A stretch of DNA of 64,000 nt from Euphorbia lathyris (taxonomy: Eukaryota > Streptophyta > Magnoliopsida > Malpighiales > Euphorbiaceae): the NCBI RefSeq assembly GCF_963576675.1, contig NC_088913.1:2671001-2735000 (forward strand), read 5' to 3'. The notes below the pieces were generated by a model, which was not told where the DNA came from, made no database searches, and worked only from the letters and a program-made list of their open reading frames with translations. Each line of letters opens with the position of its first letter. The first letter of the stretch is position 1. This document shows positions 12,217 to 22,300 of the stretch, piece by piece. The position numbers and the translations under genes were made by a program.

Positions 12217-12333
12217 ATGGCATCGGAAGGGTTCAACCCTTCTTCTAGTGGGGCCACTGGCCCACTCACCACTAGTAACGTGCCTACTTTCCCTGCCACA
12301 CAAGGGAACACCTCCCGACCCTATCTCCTCTAA
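12217..12333 (+). pseudogene. Gypsy gag N-terminal fragment
   Basis: About 60 bases after the primer site an ATG opens a Ser/Thr/Gly/Pro-rich frame of 38 codons that stops at 12331. Position, composition and orientation fit the start of a Tat-type gag, comparable in position with the ORF at 29203. No further gag sequence follows, so the element is truncated here. Confidence 0.5.
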
Positions 12334-12339
12334 TCCAAA

Positions 12340-12665
12340 ATGCTCGAGAATTTTCACTAATGTCTTTCGGTGATTAAATTTTGGACCTAGTGGCGAACAA
12401 CTTCGGTACAGAGTCATATGTGAATCATAATGTGCTTTGACACTAGGCATTGTTTGATTGGTCCACGTAGCTCTAACGATTATTAATGAGAGGGGAGAAA
12501 TCTTATTGATCCACGTATATTCGTGGAGAATTGTGTGACGTCAACTAATATTTAAAAAAATATCAAAACAAAAGTAAAATTACATAAATTATAATAGTGA
12601 CTTTTTTTTCCTAATAAAATTTAAGCATGAAACGAATAAAATATCCTTTTTTGAAAAATTTATCA
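12340..12665. other. AT-rich intergenic DNA
   Basis: I see no gene. Two short stretches contain GATCCACGTA/TACGTGGATC-like text related to 4510-4620, possibly an old repeat. Confidence 0.4.
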
Positions 12666-12764
12666 TAGTGAATTGCTTTTCACCACCTTATTTACCACAT
12701 ACCGCCCCCAAATGACCATTTTACCCTTCCCCCTTATATTTGGATTGTGGGGGGCAGATCCAGC

Positions 12765-13075
12765 ACCCGCCTCTCTCTGTGCACGGCGAGTCCAGGAACC
12801 GCCCTCCTTCAGAGTATGGCGGGTCCAGGATCCGCCATGTTATGAACACATGCGAGCAACTGGACCCGCCGTGCACAGAGAGAGGCGGGTCTTGGATCCG
12901 CCTCTCTCTATGAACGGCAGATTCTGCACCCGTCGTTCATAGAGAAGGGTGGTTCCTGGACCCGCCCTAAACAACTAAGGGGCGGGTTCTGGACCCGCCT
13001 CGGCAAATAGTCCGGTTCTGTCCGGGGACAGAACCCGATTCTGTCCCCGAAGGTTCGGGACAGAATCTCATTGTT
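12765..13075. repeat. Left block of iterated GC-rich palindromic words
   Basis: Repeated variants of GGCGGGTCC-x-GGATCCGCC follow each other every 20-50 bases, and the spacers are themselves inverted copies (CTCTCTCTGTGCAC against GTGCACAGAGAGAG; CTATGAACGG against CGTTCATAG). The block ends in further hairpins around GTTCTGTCC/GGACAGAAC. It can fold into a chain of nested hairpins and stands out as GC-rich in AT-rich DNA. Confidence 0.85.
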
Positions 13076-13139
13076 TTTTAATATATTAGATTTTTATCGT
13101 ATATGTTTTTAGGTATTTTTACAAAATTACCGTATTGTT

Positions 13140-13770
13140 TTTAGAAAAATTTAGCGGATTATATATAGAACTTTAGCGTATTGTTTTTAGAAATTTAGCG
13201 TATTGTTTTTAGCAATTTAGCGGATTATATTTATAGAACTTTAGCATATTGTTTTTAGCAATTTAGCATGTTGTTAGAAAAATTTAGCGGATTATATTTA
13301 GAAATTTAGCGTATTGTTTTTAGAAATTTAGCGTATTATTTTTAGCAATTTAGCGGATTATATTTATAGAACTTTAGCATATTGTTTTTAACAATTTAGC
13401 ATGTTGTTAGAAAAACTGACTAATCACATCTCTACCCTCAAACCCATCCTTCCTCAACCGGTCTCTATAATTGTATACATGCTTTATTGTTGGGTTATCT
13501 TCTGGATGTTTCTTACGAAGTGCCGTCATAATAGCACACGACTTTGCTTGATAGGAACTCATGTCCGGCAAATAAAGTTAGCGTATTGTTTTTATAACTT
13601 TAGCGTATTGTTTTTATCAATTTAGCATGTTGTTAGAAAAATTTAGCGGATTATATTTAGAAATTTAGCGTATTGTTTTTAGAAATTTAGCGTATTATTT
13701 TTAGCAATTTAGCGGATTATATTTATAGAACTTTAGCATATTGTTTTTAACAATTTAGCATGTTGTTAGA
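13140..13770. repeat. Tandem array of TTTAGCGGATTATAT/TTTAGCGTATTG units
   Basis: Degenerate 20-40 bp units built from TTTAGCG(T/G)ATT, GTTTTTAGAAA and TTATATTTATAGAAC alternate over about 600 bp. The array is interrupted at about 13410-13565 by a copy of the FAR1 ORF edge, which recurs at about 13770-13930; a larger unit of about 360 bp has therefore itself been duplicated. Confidence 0.85.
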
Positions 13771-13853
13771 AAAACTGACTAATCACATCTCTACCCTCAA
13801 ACCCATCATTCCTCAACCGGTCTCTATAATTGTATACATGCTTTATTGTTGGG

Positions 13854-14270
13854 TTATCTTCTGGATGTTTTTTTACGAAGTGCCGTCATAATAGCACACG
13901 GCTTTGCTTGATAGGAACTCATGTCACGCACAATTTGCTTCGCTGCGGGACTGACCCCGCTTATCCGTCGGTGTCCCTCCGCATAAACCCTCATTTCATG
14001 GTTATGCGTACCCTTCTCCCCAGCAGTAACAACGATCTCCGAACCCGAAAAATCTTGCAACTGCTTGACTTTTAGCCGAAATTGACAGCCGCACGCTTTA
14101 GTTTTTGTTTTCCTACTTAAACCATCTTTTAAAGGATTAGGCAATCCTCTATACCGTTCGCCACGTGAACATCTCAGAAGCTTTTGTTTACCTCCGTGTT
14201 TATGCGAAGAAATAACGAGCTCGAAACCATTTTTGATTGCAATGTCTTTCGTCCATTGAATTGCGTCCAT
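13854..14270 (-). CDS. FAR1-like DNA-binding domain protein of a Mutator-like element
   Basis: A 138-aa frame starting MDAIQWTKDIAIKNGFE. It matches the compact FAR1-type zinc-binding domain of plant MULE/FHY3-FAR1 proteins: an aromatic N-terminal helix, a basic middle with LLRCSRGERYRG, a CGCQF cysteine pair near residue 70 and a later His pair in GTHNHEM near residue 91. In the family this domain recognises transposon ends or promoters, and the rest of the protein is a MULE transposase; here the frame ends soon after the domain. A piece of its 3' coding edge is duplicated at about 13410-13565. The upstream region near 14270-14350 may hold more coding sequence or an intron. Confidence 0.72.
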   Translation of the reverse strand: MDAIQWTKDIAIKNGFELVISSHKHGGKQKLLRCSRGERYRGLPNPLKDGLSRKTKTKACGCQFRLKVKQLQDFSGSEIVVTAGEKGTHNHEMRVYAEGHRRISGVSPAAKQIVRDMSSYQAKPCAIMTALRKKTSRR

Positions 14271-14399
14271 ACTTGTTTGAAATAATGTGCTCGTTATGAA
14301 ACAAGGACTATAATCGATTCCGTCTCCAATCCAAACTCCAGCTTCCTCCTGAAAATATATGCAATTTATTTAAATACATATACAAAATTAAAAAAATGA

Positions 14400-14640
14400 T
14401 TTAGATTATGCTCTAAACGGGTCCGCGGACCTCCTGCCATAAGCAGGCGGGTCCAGGACCCGCCAACATGTGAAGGGAGGTGGGTCCAGGACCCGCCCCA
14501 CTTCAGACGTGGGTGGGTCCAGAACCCGCCCTTAACATGATAAAGACGGGTCACTGAACCCGTCTTTCCCTAATACAGGGCGGATCCTGGATCCGCCCAC
14601 GCCTGAAATGGGGCGGGTCCGTGATCCGCCTATGTAAAAA
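14400..14640. repeat. Right block of iterated GC-rich palindromic words
   Basis: At least seven variants of GGCGGGTCC-x-GGACCCGCC arranged head to tail with 10-20 base spacers. This mirrors the block at 12765-13075, giving the element paired subterminal palindrome clusters. Confidence 0.85.
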
Positions 14641-15109
14641 ATTAAATTTTTGTTATACCAAATTTAAAAATTTTAAAAATTAACTAGATTGTTACCTCGT
14701 CTTCGGAGTTTTCGTGTTCCGACGTCCTCGGATCCATAATTTTTAATTTTGTGCTTTGTTAGAGAGGGAGGGAGAGAGAGAGAGAGAGGAGGGTGATTTT
14801 CAAATTTTTTTTTTTGGAAAAAATAAAAAGGGCATAATGGGTATGTAGGGGTAGGGGGCGGGGGCAGTAAATAGGGAGCGGTATATAGTAACACCCTAAA
14901 TTTATAATAATATTTAATGATAATTTAGACATTATTTTAAAATAATAATTTTTTTTATATAATTAACATATGAAAATATATGAATTTTGACTTTCTCAGA
15001 TGATGATCAACTTCCTTAGAACCAGTTTTGAAGAAAACGCAATCGCCTGTAAAATGAATAGGGAAAGGAACATACACACTGATTTTAGACGAAAGATTGA
15101 GGTGCAATG

Positions 15110-15612
15110 ACATTCTCCGGCTGCTAACGTGTTCAAGCTGAATACCGATGGTTGTAGCAAAGGCAACCCCGTGCCAATAGCGATGGCGGAGTTATCAGAA
15201 ATCGAGAAGGCAATTAGATTTCAGGTTTTACGTTCAACATCGGTATTTGTTCAACTATTCAAGTGGAGTTGTAGGCTATCTATAAAAGACTGGAGCTTGC
15301 ATAGAGCTTATGCATTGATCACCTTATTGTGGAGTCTGATTCTAATTTAGCAGTTTCTTAGATTAACAATAGAGATGATAACTCGAGTACATATAACAAC
15401 TTTCTTCATGATTGTTCTGAGCTCATTAATAGAAGCTGGGATGTCAGAATTCTTCATGTCTTTAGAGAAAGTAACAGAGTAGCGTATAATATGACTAGTT
15501 ATGCGTTGGCTTTGCCCAAAGAGATCCATGTGTTTCAAAATTACCCTCTAGTATCAATCGTGAGTTCTGACAATACGTTAGTGAGATTTTCTGGCCTAGA
15601 GAGGTGACCTCT
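15110..15612 (+). pseudogene. RNase H domain relic from a LINE-type element
   Basis: Starts with FKLNTDGCSKGNP, the beginning of plant RNase H (RVT_3) domains with its first catalytic Asp. After a frameshift around 15290 the domain continues with VESDSNLAV and RESNRVA, the usual later motifs. One TAG interrupts the second part. Such domains sit at the C-terminus of plant LINE ORF2 or in host gene fragments. The following TTTGTTTGTATTTCGTGGC (about 15650) resembles a LINE 3' tail. Confidence 0.7.
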
Positions 15613-15619
15613 TAGTAGT

Positions 15620-16290
15620 GTCCTTCTATTTTGTTAGTTTTGTATTGTTTTGTTTGTATTTCGTGGCTCGTTGAACCTCCGTTATATATATATGAATTTC
15701 GGTATAAATACACTATATAAACTATTTTGATTAAATTCAAAAAATAAAAAATACCTTTATTTATATAATTAGAGTAAATAAAAAAAACAAAACAAAAAAA
15801 ACTTAATTAAGATAAAACTTAACCTAATAAACCTACTAAAAAAACACAAGATCACTTGACCAAAGAGAGACAAATCCAACGGATGATATCAAAGCACCAA
15901 CTACACCCCACCACACACAATTCCTCCACCCAAATCCACTACCCCCACCAATGAAAAAACAATCCAATCACCACGCGTCACAAATCAAAATCCAACGGTG
16001 TAGATCTTCTCCACATTGCGCACTCCCATTGGCTGAAATATCACATCAATTTTCAACTCTTCCCCCATTGGACAACGTTGCTTCCTCTCCATGGCTGAAT
16101 TTTTGCTTCAGAATTAAAAATCACAGAAAAAAAATTAAAGTTAAAGCACGAAACTTTGGGGTCCTTAAATGGCGACTCGTGTCGAGGGGTAGTAGACACT
16201 TGTCGCACCTTCAATCTCACCTCCATTCTTCAACCAGAAACGACATTTTTCTTCAAACACTCCCAAATTTCCACGATTTAAAAAAAAAAA
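15620..16290 (+). promoter_or_regulatory. Probable promoter/5' region of the AREB/ABF gene
   Basis: No ORF that looks real; 15951-16319 is an open frame of random composition. A CACGCGTCAC stretch near 15972 resembles the coupling-element core (ACGCGT) that accompanies ABA-response elements. I infer promoter function from position only. The transcription start is not identifiable; a purine-rich leader follows at about 16270. Confidence 0.4.
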
Positions 16291-17507
16291 GATTTGATTT
16301 TTATTTTCCTCTTATGTAATAAAAGAAAATCTCAAGGTGAGTAGTAAAACCCCTCTTTTTTTTTATTTCTCTCTCTTTCTCTCTTTCTGTCTGTATGTTT
16401 GGGGATTTACTTGATTTTGTCTTTTTGTTACTGTAATTTTTAGGTATTGGTTTTATTGGGGGAAAAGATGAAATGGTGTAGCAGTTTTGGGTTTTACTCT
16501 TTCTTCTTCATGTTCTGATGATGATGATGAATTTTTATGATTGTTGATCTGATTAATGATTTGTGAATTTTTAGTCACTGAATTTGAATGGTGTTGATTT
16601 GATTTCTCCTTTTTATGTAATTTATGGATGGAGGAAATTGAAAATCCAGTAATGGATTTGAGTTCATGGTTTGATTCTTACTGTTTTTATTTTTCTGGGA
16701 TGTTTCTATGATTTGGAGATGTGGTCAGAGTGGATGAATCGGGTGAGTAATGAAATAATTAGGACAAAATAGTTTATATCTATTGATAATAAAACGAGAA
16801 AAACCCGATAAAGTGGTTTGGGCATGTACCACGAAGAGCGCTCCCTGCGCTGGTTAGGAGGACAGAAGAGTGTTAAAGGGATGCAATGATGAGAGGGTTG
16901 GGAAAGATCTAAACAAACTTGGAAGATAGTGAATGAGAGTGATACAAGTTTATTGGGGACGGAGGAAAATATGCTAGTGGATATATGTGAGTGACACGAC
17001 TTGATTTCGGTGTTTTTACTGTGATTCATGTTACCTCCCATAAAGATTTGATTTTTATTTTCCTGTTATGTACTAAAAGAAAATCTCAAGGTGAGTAGTA
17101 AAACCCCCCTTTTTTTAATTTCTCTCTCTTTCTCTCTTTCTGTCTGTATGTTTGGTTATTTACTTGATTTTACCTTTTTGTTACTGTAATTTTTAGGTAT
17201 TGGTTTTATTGGGGGAAAAGATGAAATGTTGTAGCAGTTTTAATTTTTACTCTTTCTTCTTCATGTTCTTGTGATGATGATGATTCTGATGATGATGAAT
17301 TTTTATGATTGTTGATCTGATTAATGATTTGTGAATTTTTAGTCACTGAAAAAGTGTATGGTGCTTGAATTTGAATGGTGTGGATTGGATTTCTCCTTTT
17401 TTTATGTAATTTATGGATGGTGTAAATGGTGGAGGAAATTGAAAATCCAGTTATGGATTTGAGTTTATGGTTTGATTCTTACTGTTTTTAATTTTCTGGG
17501 ATGTTTC
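16291..17507 (+). repeat. Duplicated leader exon edge and first intron start of the ABF gene
   Basis: The block 16291-16722 (GATTTGATTTTTATTTTCC to CTATGATTTGGAG) recurs at 17044-17507 and resumes after an inserted LTR at 17776. Both copies carry the same splice donor text, CTCAAG|GTGAGTAG, at 16336/16337 and 17090/17091. The transcript may therefore use either donor. The second copy has extra small insertions (GATGATGATTCT, AAAGTGTATGGTGCTTG). Confidence 0.88.
16790..17040 (+). pseudogene. RTE-type LINE 3' fragment inside the ABF leader intron
   Basis: Contains WFGHVPRRALPALVRR in one frame, the C-terminal motif of RTE-like plant LINE polyproteins (family form roughly WFGHVQRRP...APVRR). 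KTWKIVNES- and TEENML-like text follows in shifted frames. It sits between the two copies of the duplicated leader block, so it could have arrived with or after the duplication. Confidence 0.6.
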
Positions 17508-17511
17508 TATG

Positions 17512-17775
17512 TGTCGTAATGCCTTGAATCGGTATATTTGTTCCTATTTGGATTTGTATTAGCTTTCGGTTTTCTACTTGGAAGCCACATCGTGGGTTCC
17601 AAGTCGGATTACGTTAGATTGAGTACTATAAATACTAATTTGTGATCTGATTTTCCGCCTCCTAATAAAAGCTATTCTCCTCCTTCCTGTGGACTAGCTA
17701 ACACAACGTTGGTGAACCACGTAAATCTGTGTTTCGATTTTTCATTTATTTATCTTTGGTTAAATCCGCACAACA
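17512..17775 (+). mobile_element. Solo LTR (264 bp, Copia-like) in the leader intron
   Basis: Starts TGTCGTAATG and ends CCGCACAACA, flanked by the 5-bp TSD CTATG (17507-17511 and 17776-17780). The unoccupied site is preserved in the duplicated block at about 16702-16722, where the same flanks read through, which proves insertion. The 3' part (GAACCACGTAAATCTGTG) resembles Copia LTR ends. A TATAAATAC near 17625 could be its TATA box. Confidence 0.92.
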
Positions 17776-17853
17776 CTATGATTTGGAGAAATGGGATCTT
17801 TTGGATGAAATTTTGATTTCTTGGTTTTTCTGGTGAGTTTTGGGGATGAAAAG

Positions 17854-18007
17854 TAGAGGTGGCAATTTCGTGTTTCGTGTCAAAATTGTGTTATCTCTTA
17901 TATATGGTCCATATGGGTTTATATGTTATAAATGCTAGAAAAATGATTTTCGTGTCAGTCGGGTCGGCTCTGTAACCGTGTTTTCGTGTCAGAAATTGCC
18001 ACCCTTA
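17854..18007. mobile_element. hAT-type MITE (154 bp)
   Basis: Terminal inverted repeats TAGAGGTGGCAATTTC and its imperfect complement at the right end; perfect 8-bp TSD ATGAAAAG at 17846-17853 and 18008-18015. The interior contains TCGTGTCAGTCGGGTCGGCTC, the source motif of the nearby tandem arrays. Non-coding. Confidence 0.9.
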
Positions 18008-18374
18008 ATGAAAAGTTGTGATGAACATCAGATTTTTTTTAGTAATTTTTAGTTTTGATGATCTTTTTGGATCTGTTGAGTATCTGGGATTTAATTGGAT
18101 TGGTACTTGATGAAGAAAAATCTAATCTTTTCTCCTGATTTAGTTTTTTTTTCTTCCCCAATTTTTGAATCTGTTATTGTTGATGTTGAAAGGAAATTTC
18201 AGTATCAATCTCTTTAAGAATTTAACCCTTCTTTTCTGTTAATTTAGTTGATAAATTCATGAAAACACAGTGAAAATCAGTATTTTATTACTTTAACCCT
18301 TCAGAGTAATAGGTTTTAACTCTTTGAATCTGTTTCCAATGTTTACCTATGCCACATAATACTTTAATATTGGG

Positions 18375-19028
18375 TAGTAATTCGGGTTATCGTGTGAAAA
18401 TTAAGTTATATTGAAGATAATCGTGTCAATTGTGTCATGTGAGTCAGGTTGTCTCTCTAAATCGTGTCAATTTAAGATAACCGTGTCAATTGTGTCATGT
18501 GAGTCAGGTTGTCTCTCTAAATCGTGTCAATTGAAGATAATCGTGTCAATTGTGTCATGTGAGTCAGGTTGTCTCTCTAAATCGTGTCAATTTAAGATCA
18601 TAAACGCGTCAATTGTGTCATGTGAGCCAGGTTGTCTCTCTAAATCGTGTCAATTTAAGATCATAAACGTGTCAATTGTGTCATGTGAGTCAGGTTGTCT
18701 CTCTAAATCGTGTCAATTGAAGATCATAATCGTGTCAATTGAAGATCATAATCGTGCCAATTGTGTCATGTGAGTCAGGTTGTCTCTCTAAATCGTGTAT
18801 ATTGAAGATAATCGTGTCAATTGTGTCATGTGAGTCAGGTTGTCTCTCTAAATCGTGTCAATTGAAGATAATCGTGTCAATTGTGTCATGTGAGTTAGGT
18901 GCCAATTGTGTCATGTGAGTCAGGTTGTCTCTCTAAATCGTTTATATCGAAGCTAATCGTGTCAATTGTGTCATGTGAGTCAGGTTGTCTATTTAAATCG
19001 TGTTAACGTGTCAGAAATTGACGGTCTT
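18375..19028 (+). repeat. hAT MITE with an internal tandem array of about 60-bp units
   Basis: The ends look like the 17854 MITE (TAGTAATTCGGGTTATCGTG at the left, GTGTCAGAAATTGACGG at the right). The middle has been expanded into about ten copies of a 60-63 bp unit with GTCAATTGTGTCATGTGAG and GGTTGTCTCTCTAAATCG. The first three units are exactly 60 bp; later ones vary by 1-3 bp and two are truncated. Because 60 is a multiple of three, an ORF (18411-18773) appears by chance. Confidence 0.9.
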
Positions 19029-19385
19029 ATTCAATCGCTACTTCTGTTTATGGGAGCTATATAATCCTTAGTTTCCGTAGAATCGAGTTTCGACCTTTAT
19101 CTTCAATTGTTCAATTTAGTTTTTGTTGTTTTTAATCTTAGTAGGAATGTTATTCATGTCTTAATCTCTGTGGGAACGATCTCTTATTTATCGTTTTATT
19201 ATAAGTGAATTGTGCAATTTTTCTTATTCGTTATATTTTACGCGCATAAATAGAGATTGGTTCGTGAGATATAGTAATTTTTGACTGAAAATGAGCATAC
19301 TGATTTATAATTGTACTTTACTTGATTTTTTGTATGGGATGTAGGACGGGATTCCATCTGAGAATCGGTTCAGCAATTGACAAGA

Positions 19386-22300
19386 ATGGGGTCTCATATG
19401 AACTTCAAGAACTGGGAAGGTAGTGGTGCAAAGCCATCCGCGAATTCTCCGTTGATCCGGCAGTCTTCGGTGTACTCATTGACGTTTGATGAGTTTCAGA
19501 ACACGTGGGGCGGAGGACTTGGGAAGGAGTTAGGATCAATGAACATGGATGAGCTATTGAAAAACATATGGAGTGCGGAAGAGACTCACGCAACGACAAC
19601 GACAACTTCAACTGCTGTCGGAGAAGGTAGTTTTCCGGGTGGGAATTTACAGAGACAAGGATCATTAACTTTGCCGAGAACACTAAGTCAGAAGACTGTT
19701 GATGAGGTTTGGAGAGGCTTGGTGAAAGAAAGCAGCGGCACAGCGAAAGACGGGAGTAACATGGCACCGAATTTGCCGCCTCAGACTCAGAGGCAACCGA
19801 CGCTTGGTGAGATGACTTTGGAGGAGTTCCTGGCTCGGGCAGGAGTAGTTAGGGAGGATACTCAGATAGTTGGAAAGCAAAATAATACTGGGTTCTTTGA
19901 TGAATTCTCGAGACTAAACAATAACAACACTGGTTTAGGTCTTGGATTTCAGCAGAATAATCGAAACAACAACCTCGTGGGTACTCGGATATTGGAAAAC
20001 AATAATAACTTCGGCGCAACTCAGCATTCTAATTTAGCCCTGAATGTCGGTGGAATCAGATCGTCTCAGCCGCTACCTCAGCAGCAGCAGCATCAAAACC
20101 AGCAGCAGCAGCAGCTGCGTCAAAACCAGCAGCAGCAGCAGAACCGCGCTCAGCAGCAGCAGCAGAACCGTCCCCAGCAGCAGCAGCAGCTACTGCAGAG
20201 CCGGCCCCAGCAGCAGCCGCTGTTCCCCAAACCTGCAAATGTGGCGTTTGCATCCCCAGTGCATTTAGTGAACAATGCTCAGCTTCCAAGCCCGAGAGTG
20301 AGGAATTCGGTGGTCGGGACGGCAGACCAATCGATAAACAATAATCTAGTTCACGGCGGAGGAATGAGTATGGTTGGTTTAGGAACTGGCGGTGTTACAG
20401 TTGCGACAGCATCTCCTGGAAACCAAATATCACCGGATATAATATCAAGAGATACACCTTCATTGTCACCAGTTCCTCACATCTTTGGCCGGGGAAGGAA
20501 AGGCGGTGCAGCTTTGGAGAAGGTAATCGAGAGAAGACACCGGAGAATGATTAAAAATCGAGAGTCAGCTGCAAGGTCTCGTGCTCGCAAGCAGGTGAGT
20601 TCAGTTCAAAGAATGAGCCATTATTTCTCTATTGTATGCTTATGTCTAACCATGTTGCCGTTATATATTAGCGGCTTAATAAAATCTGATTGGCTCTTTG
20701 AACTTTGTCGATGTCTCATTAGCCCCGAACATACTTGCAGCTTCGTAATGATCATCCAAAAGTTTCTACGGGCTAATGCTGTAGTATCATTTTCTGAGAG
20801 TCAGAAAGAAACTTCGAGATGAGATAACCAAATGATGATTATGCCATGCTTTTATAGAGGTGGAAATTTCGGGTTATTGTGTCAAAATTGTGTTATGTTA
20901 TCGGTATATTCTGTATGATATAAATGCAAGAAAAACGATAATTGTGTCCTGTCAGTCGGATTGTCTCAGTAAATCGCATTGTCATTTTCTGAGAGTTAGC
21001 GAGGAACTTTGAGACTTATCGAGTTATGTTATCTATATGTTTCATATGATTATGTATGATATAAATGCAAGAAAAATGATCATTTTGTCGTGTCAGTCGG
21101 ATTGTCTATGTAAATCGTGTTATCATTTTCCGAAAGTCTGAAAGAAACTTTGAGATAAGATAACCAGATGAAAATTATGCCATACTCTTAGGGGGGTGAC
21201 GATTTCGAGTTTATTGTTTCAAAATCATGTTATGTTATCTGTATGTTCCATACGATATAAATGCAAGAAAAATGATAATCGTGCCGTGTCTATCAGATTG
21301 TCTCTGTAAACTGTGTTATCACTTTCTGAGAGTCAGAAAGAAACTTTGAGATAAGATAACCAGATGAAAATTATGCCATACTTTGAAAGGAGTGACGATT
21401 TCGGGTTTATCGTTTCAAAATCTTGTTTATGTTATCTATATGTTCCATATCATTATTTATAATACAATTGCAAGAAAAATAATAATCGTGTCGTGTTAGT
21501 CGGATTGTCTCTGTAAATCGTTTTATCGTGTCAGAAATTCACCTTTTGTACGAAACAATCTTCTGTGAGCCTGATGTAAATTTGAAGTGTGCAATCTCAG
21601 CGCCGCTACGTATGACATAATGACTCATTTAATGAGAATGTTTCTATCCTAATGCACTTAGGAATGTCAAAACGGGTTGTCGTGTCATAATCATGCTATG
21701 TGATCTATGTATTCCCAATCCACATTATTATATATGATATAAATGCAACAAAAATGATAATTGTGTCAATCAAGTTATCTCTATAATTCGTGTTAGAAAT
21801 TGACAGCTTTGAATGCACTTCCGCTAGTTGCTTTATTACATGGCAGATTTTCGGGCAAGTTATCTCTAAGTCCTTGTTGAGGAACCTTGCGACTGCAAAA
21901 TCTAATTGATATATTGGGTTCTGGACAGGCTTATACATTGGAACTAGAAGCAGAAGTTGCAAAACTCAAAGAAATGAATCAAGAATTGCAGAAAAAACAG
22001 GTATGTTCTTTTGTTGAGTAGAAAGATTACGAATATTTCGGCTGTTATCAACCGCTTCTGACCACGCTTTGGTTGTTGCAGGCAGAAATCATGGAAATGC
22101 AGAAAAATCAGGTATTTATACGCCTCTTCAGTAGTATGTTGCCTTAACTTTCACATTGAAGGAGATGATCTGATTTAGGCCTAATACATCACTATCGCGG
22201 TACTTTTACTTCGTAAACGTTCTATTTACACTAAAGTGACCTATTGCCCCCAAGTCCACGTGGCAGAGCAAATGGAGATTTTGGATAAGTTGCAAATGGA

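Larger units (their letters stand above)
12670..14895 (-). mobile_element. Mutator-like element with FAR1-type ORF and palindromic words
   Basis: The ends are imperfect inverted repeats: left ...TTTACCACATACCGCCCCC, right (complement) TTACTATATACCGCTCCC with TATTTACTGCCCCC. Inside lie a FAR1-like ORF on the minus strand, two blocks of GC-rich palindromic words near the two ends (12765-13075, 14400-14640) and a long tandem array (13140-13770). No MULE transposase core domain is visible, so it is a non-autonomous or decayed copy. I did not find a clean 9-bp TSD, so the boundaries are approximate. Confidence 0.7.
16337..19344 (+). other. 5'-UTR intron of the AREB/ABF gene
   Basis: Predicted from donor CTCAAG|GTGAGT at 16337 (alternative at 17091) and acceptor GGATGTAG|GACGGG at 19344, 42 bases before the start codon. 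AREB/ABF genes commonly have an intron in the 5' leader. This one is about 3 kb because it holds a LINE fragment, a solo LTR, a hAT MITE and a tandem array. Confidence 0.7.
20595..21928 (+). other. ABF intron 1, enlarged by repeats
   Basis: Donor AAGCAG|GTGAGT and acceptor TGGACAG|GCTTAT. It interrupts the bZIP between basic region and zipper, the usual position in group A genes. Its 1334 bp are mostly the tandem array at 20795-21545 and the MITE at 21659-21811. Confidence 0.85.

Noticed and set aside
12673..14554. Pro/Arg-rich ORFs 12673-12942 and 14366-14554
   Set aside because: Generated by the palindromic GC-rich words; composition follows the repeat.
15951..16319. 122-aa ORF upstream of the bZIP as a gene or uORF
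   Set aside because: No motif, Ser/His/Lys-rich random composition, overlaps the probable promoter and leader.
18411..19010. Regular direct repeats resembling a CRISPR array, and a 120-aa repetitive ORF
   Set aside because: Units are contiguous with no unique spacers, the DNA is plant nuclear, and unit length varies by 1-3 bp. The ORF exists only because 60 bp is a multiple of three.
19377..19385. Start codon TTG at 19377 for the bZIP
   Set aside because: The ATG at 19386 gives the conserved MGSH N-terminus; TTG starts are not expected in a plant nuclear gene.
20044..20289. Ser-rich and Ala-rich ORFs over the CAG tract
   Set aside because: Frame shadows of the polyglutamine repeat in the bZIP exon.
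20595..20822. Extension of the bZIP exon 1 frame to a stop at 20822
   Set aside because: A clear GTGAGT donor at 20595 and exon 2 encoding the leucine zipper show that this is intron read-through.
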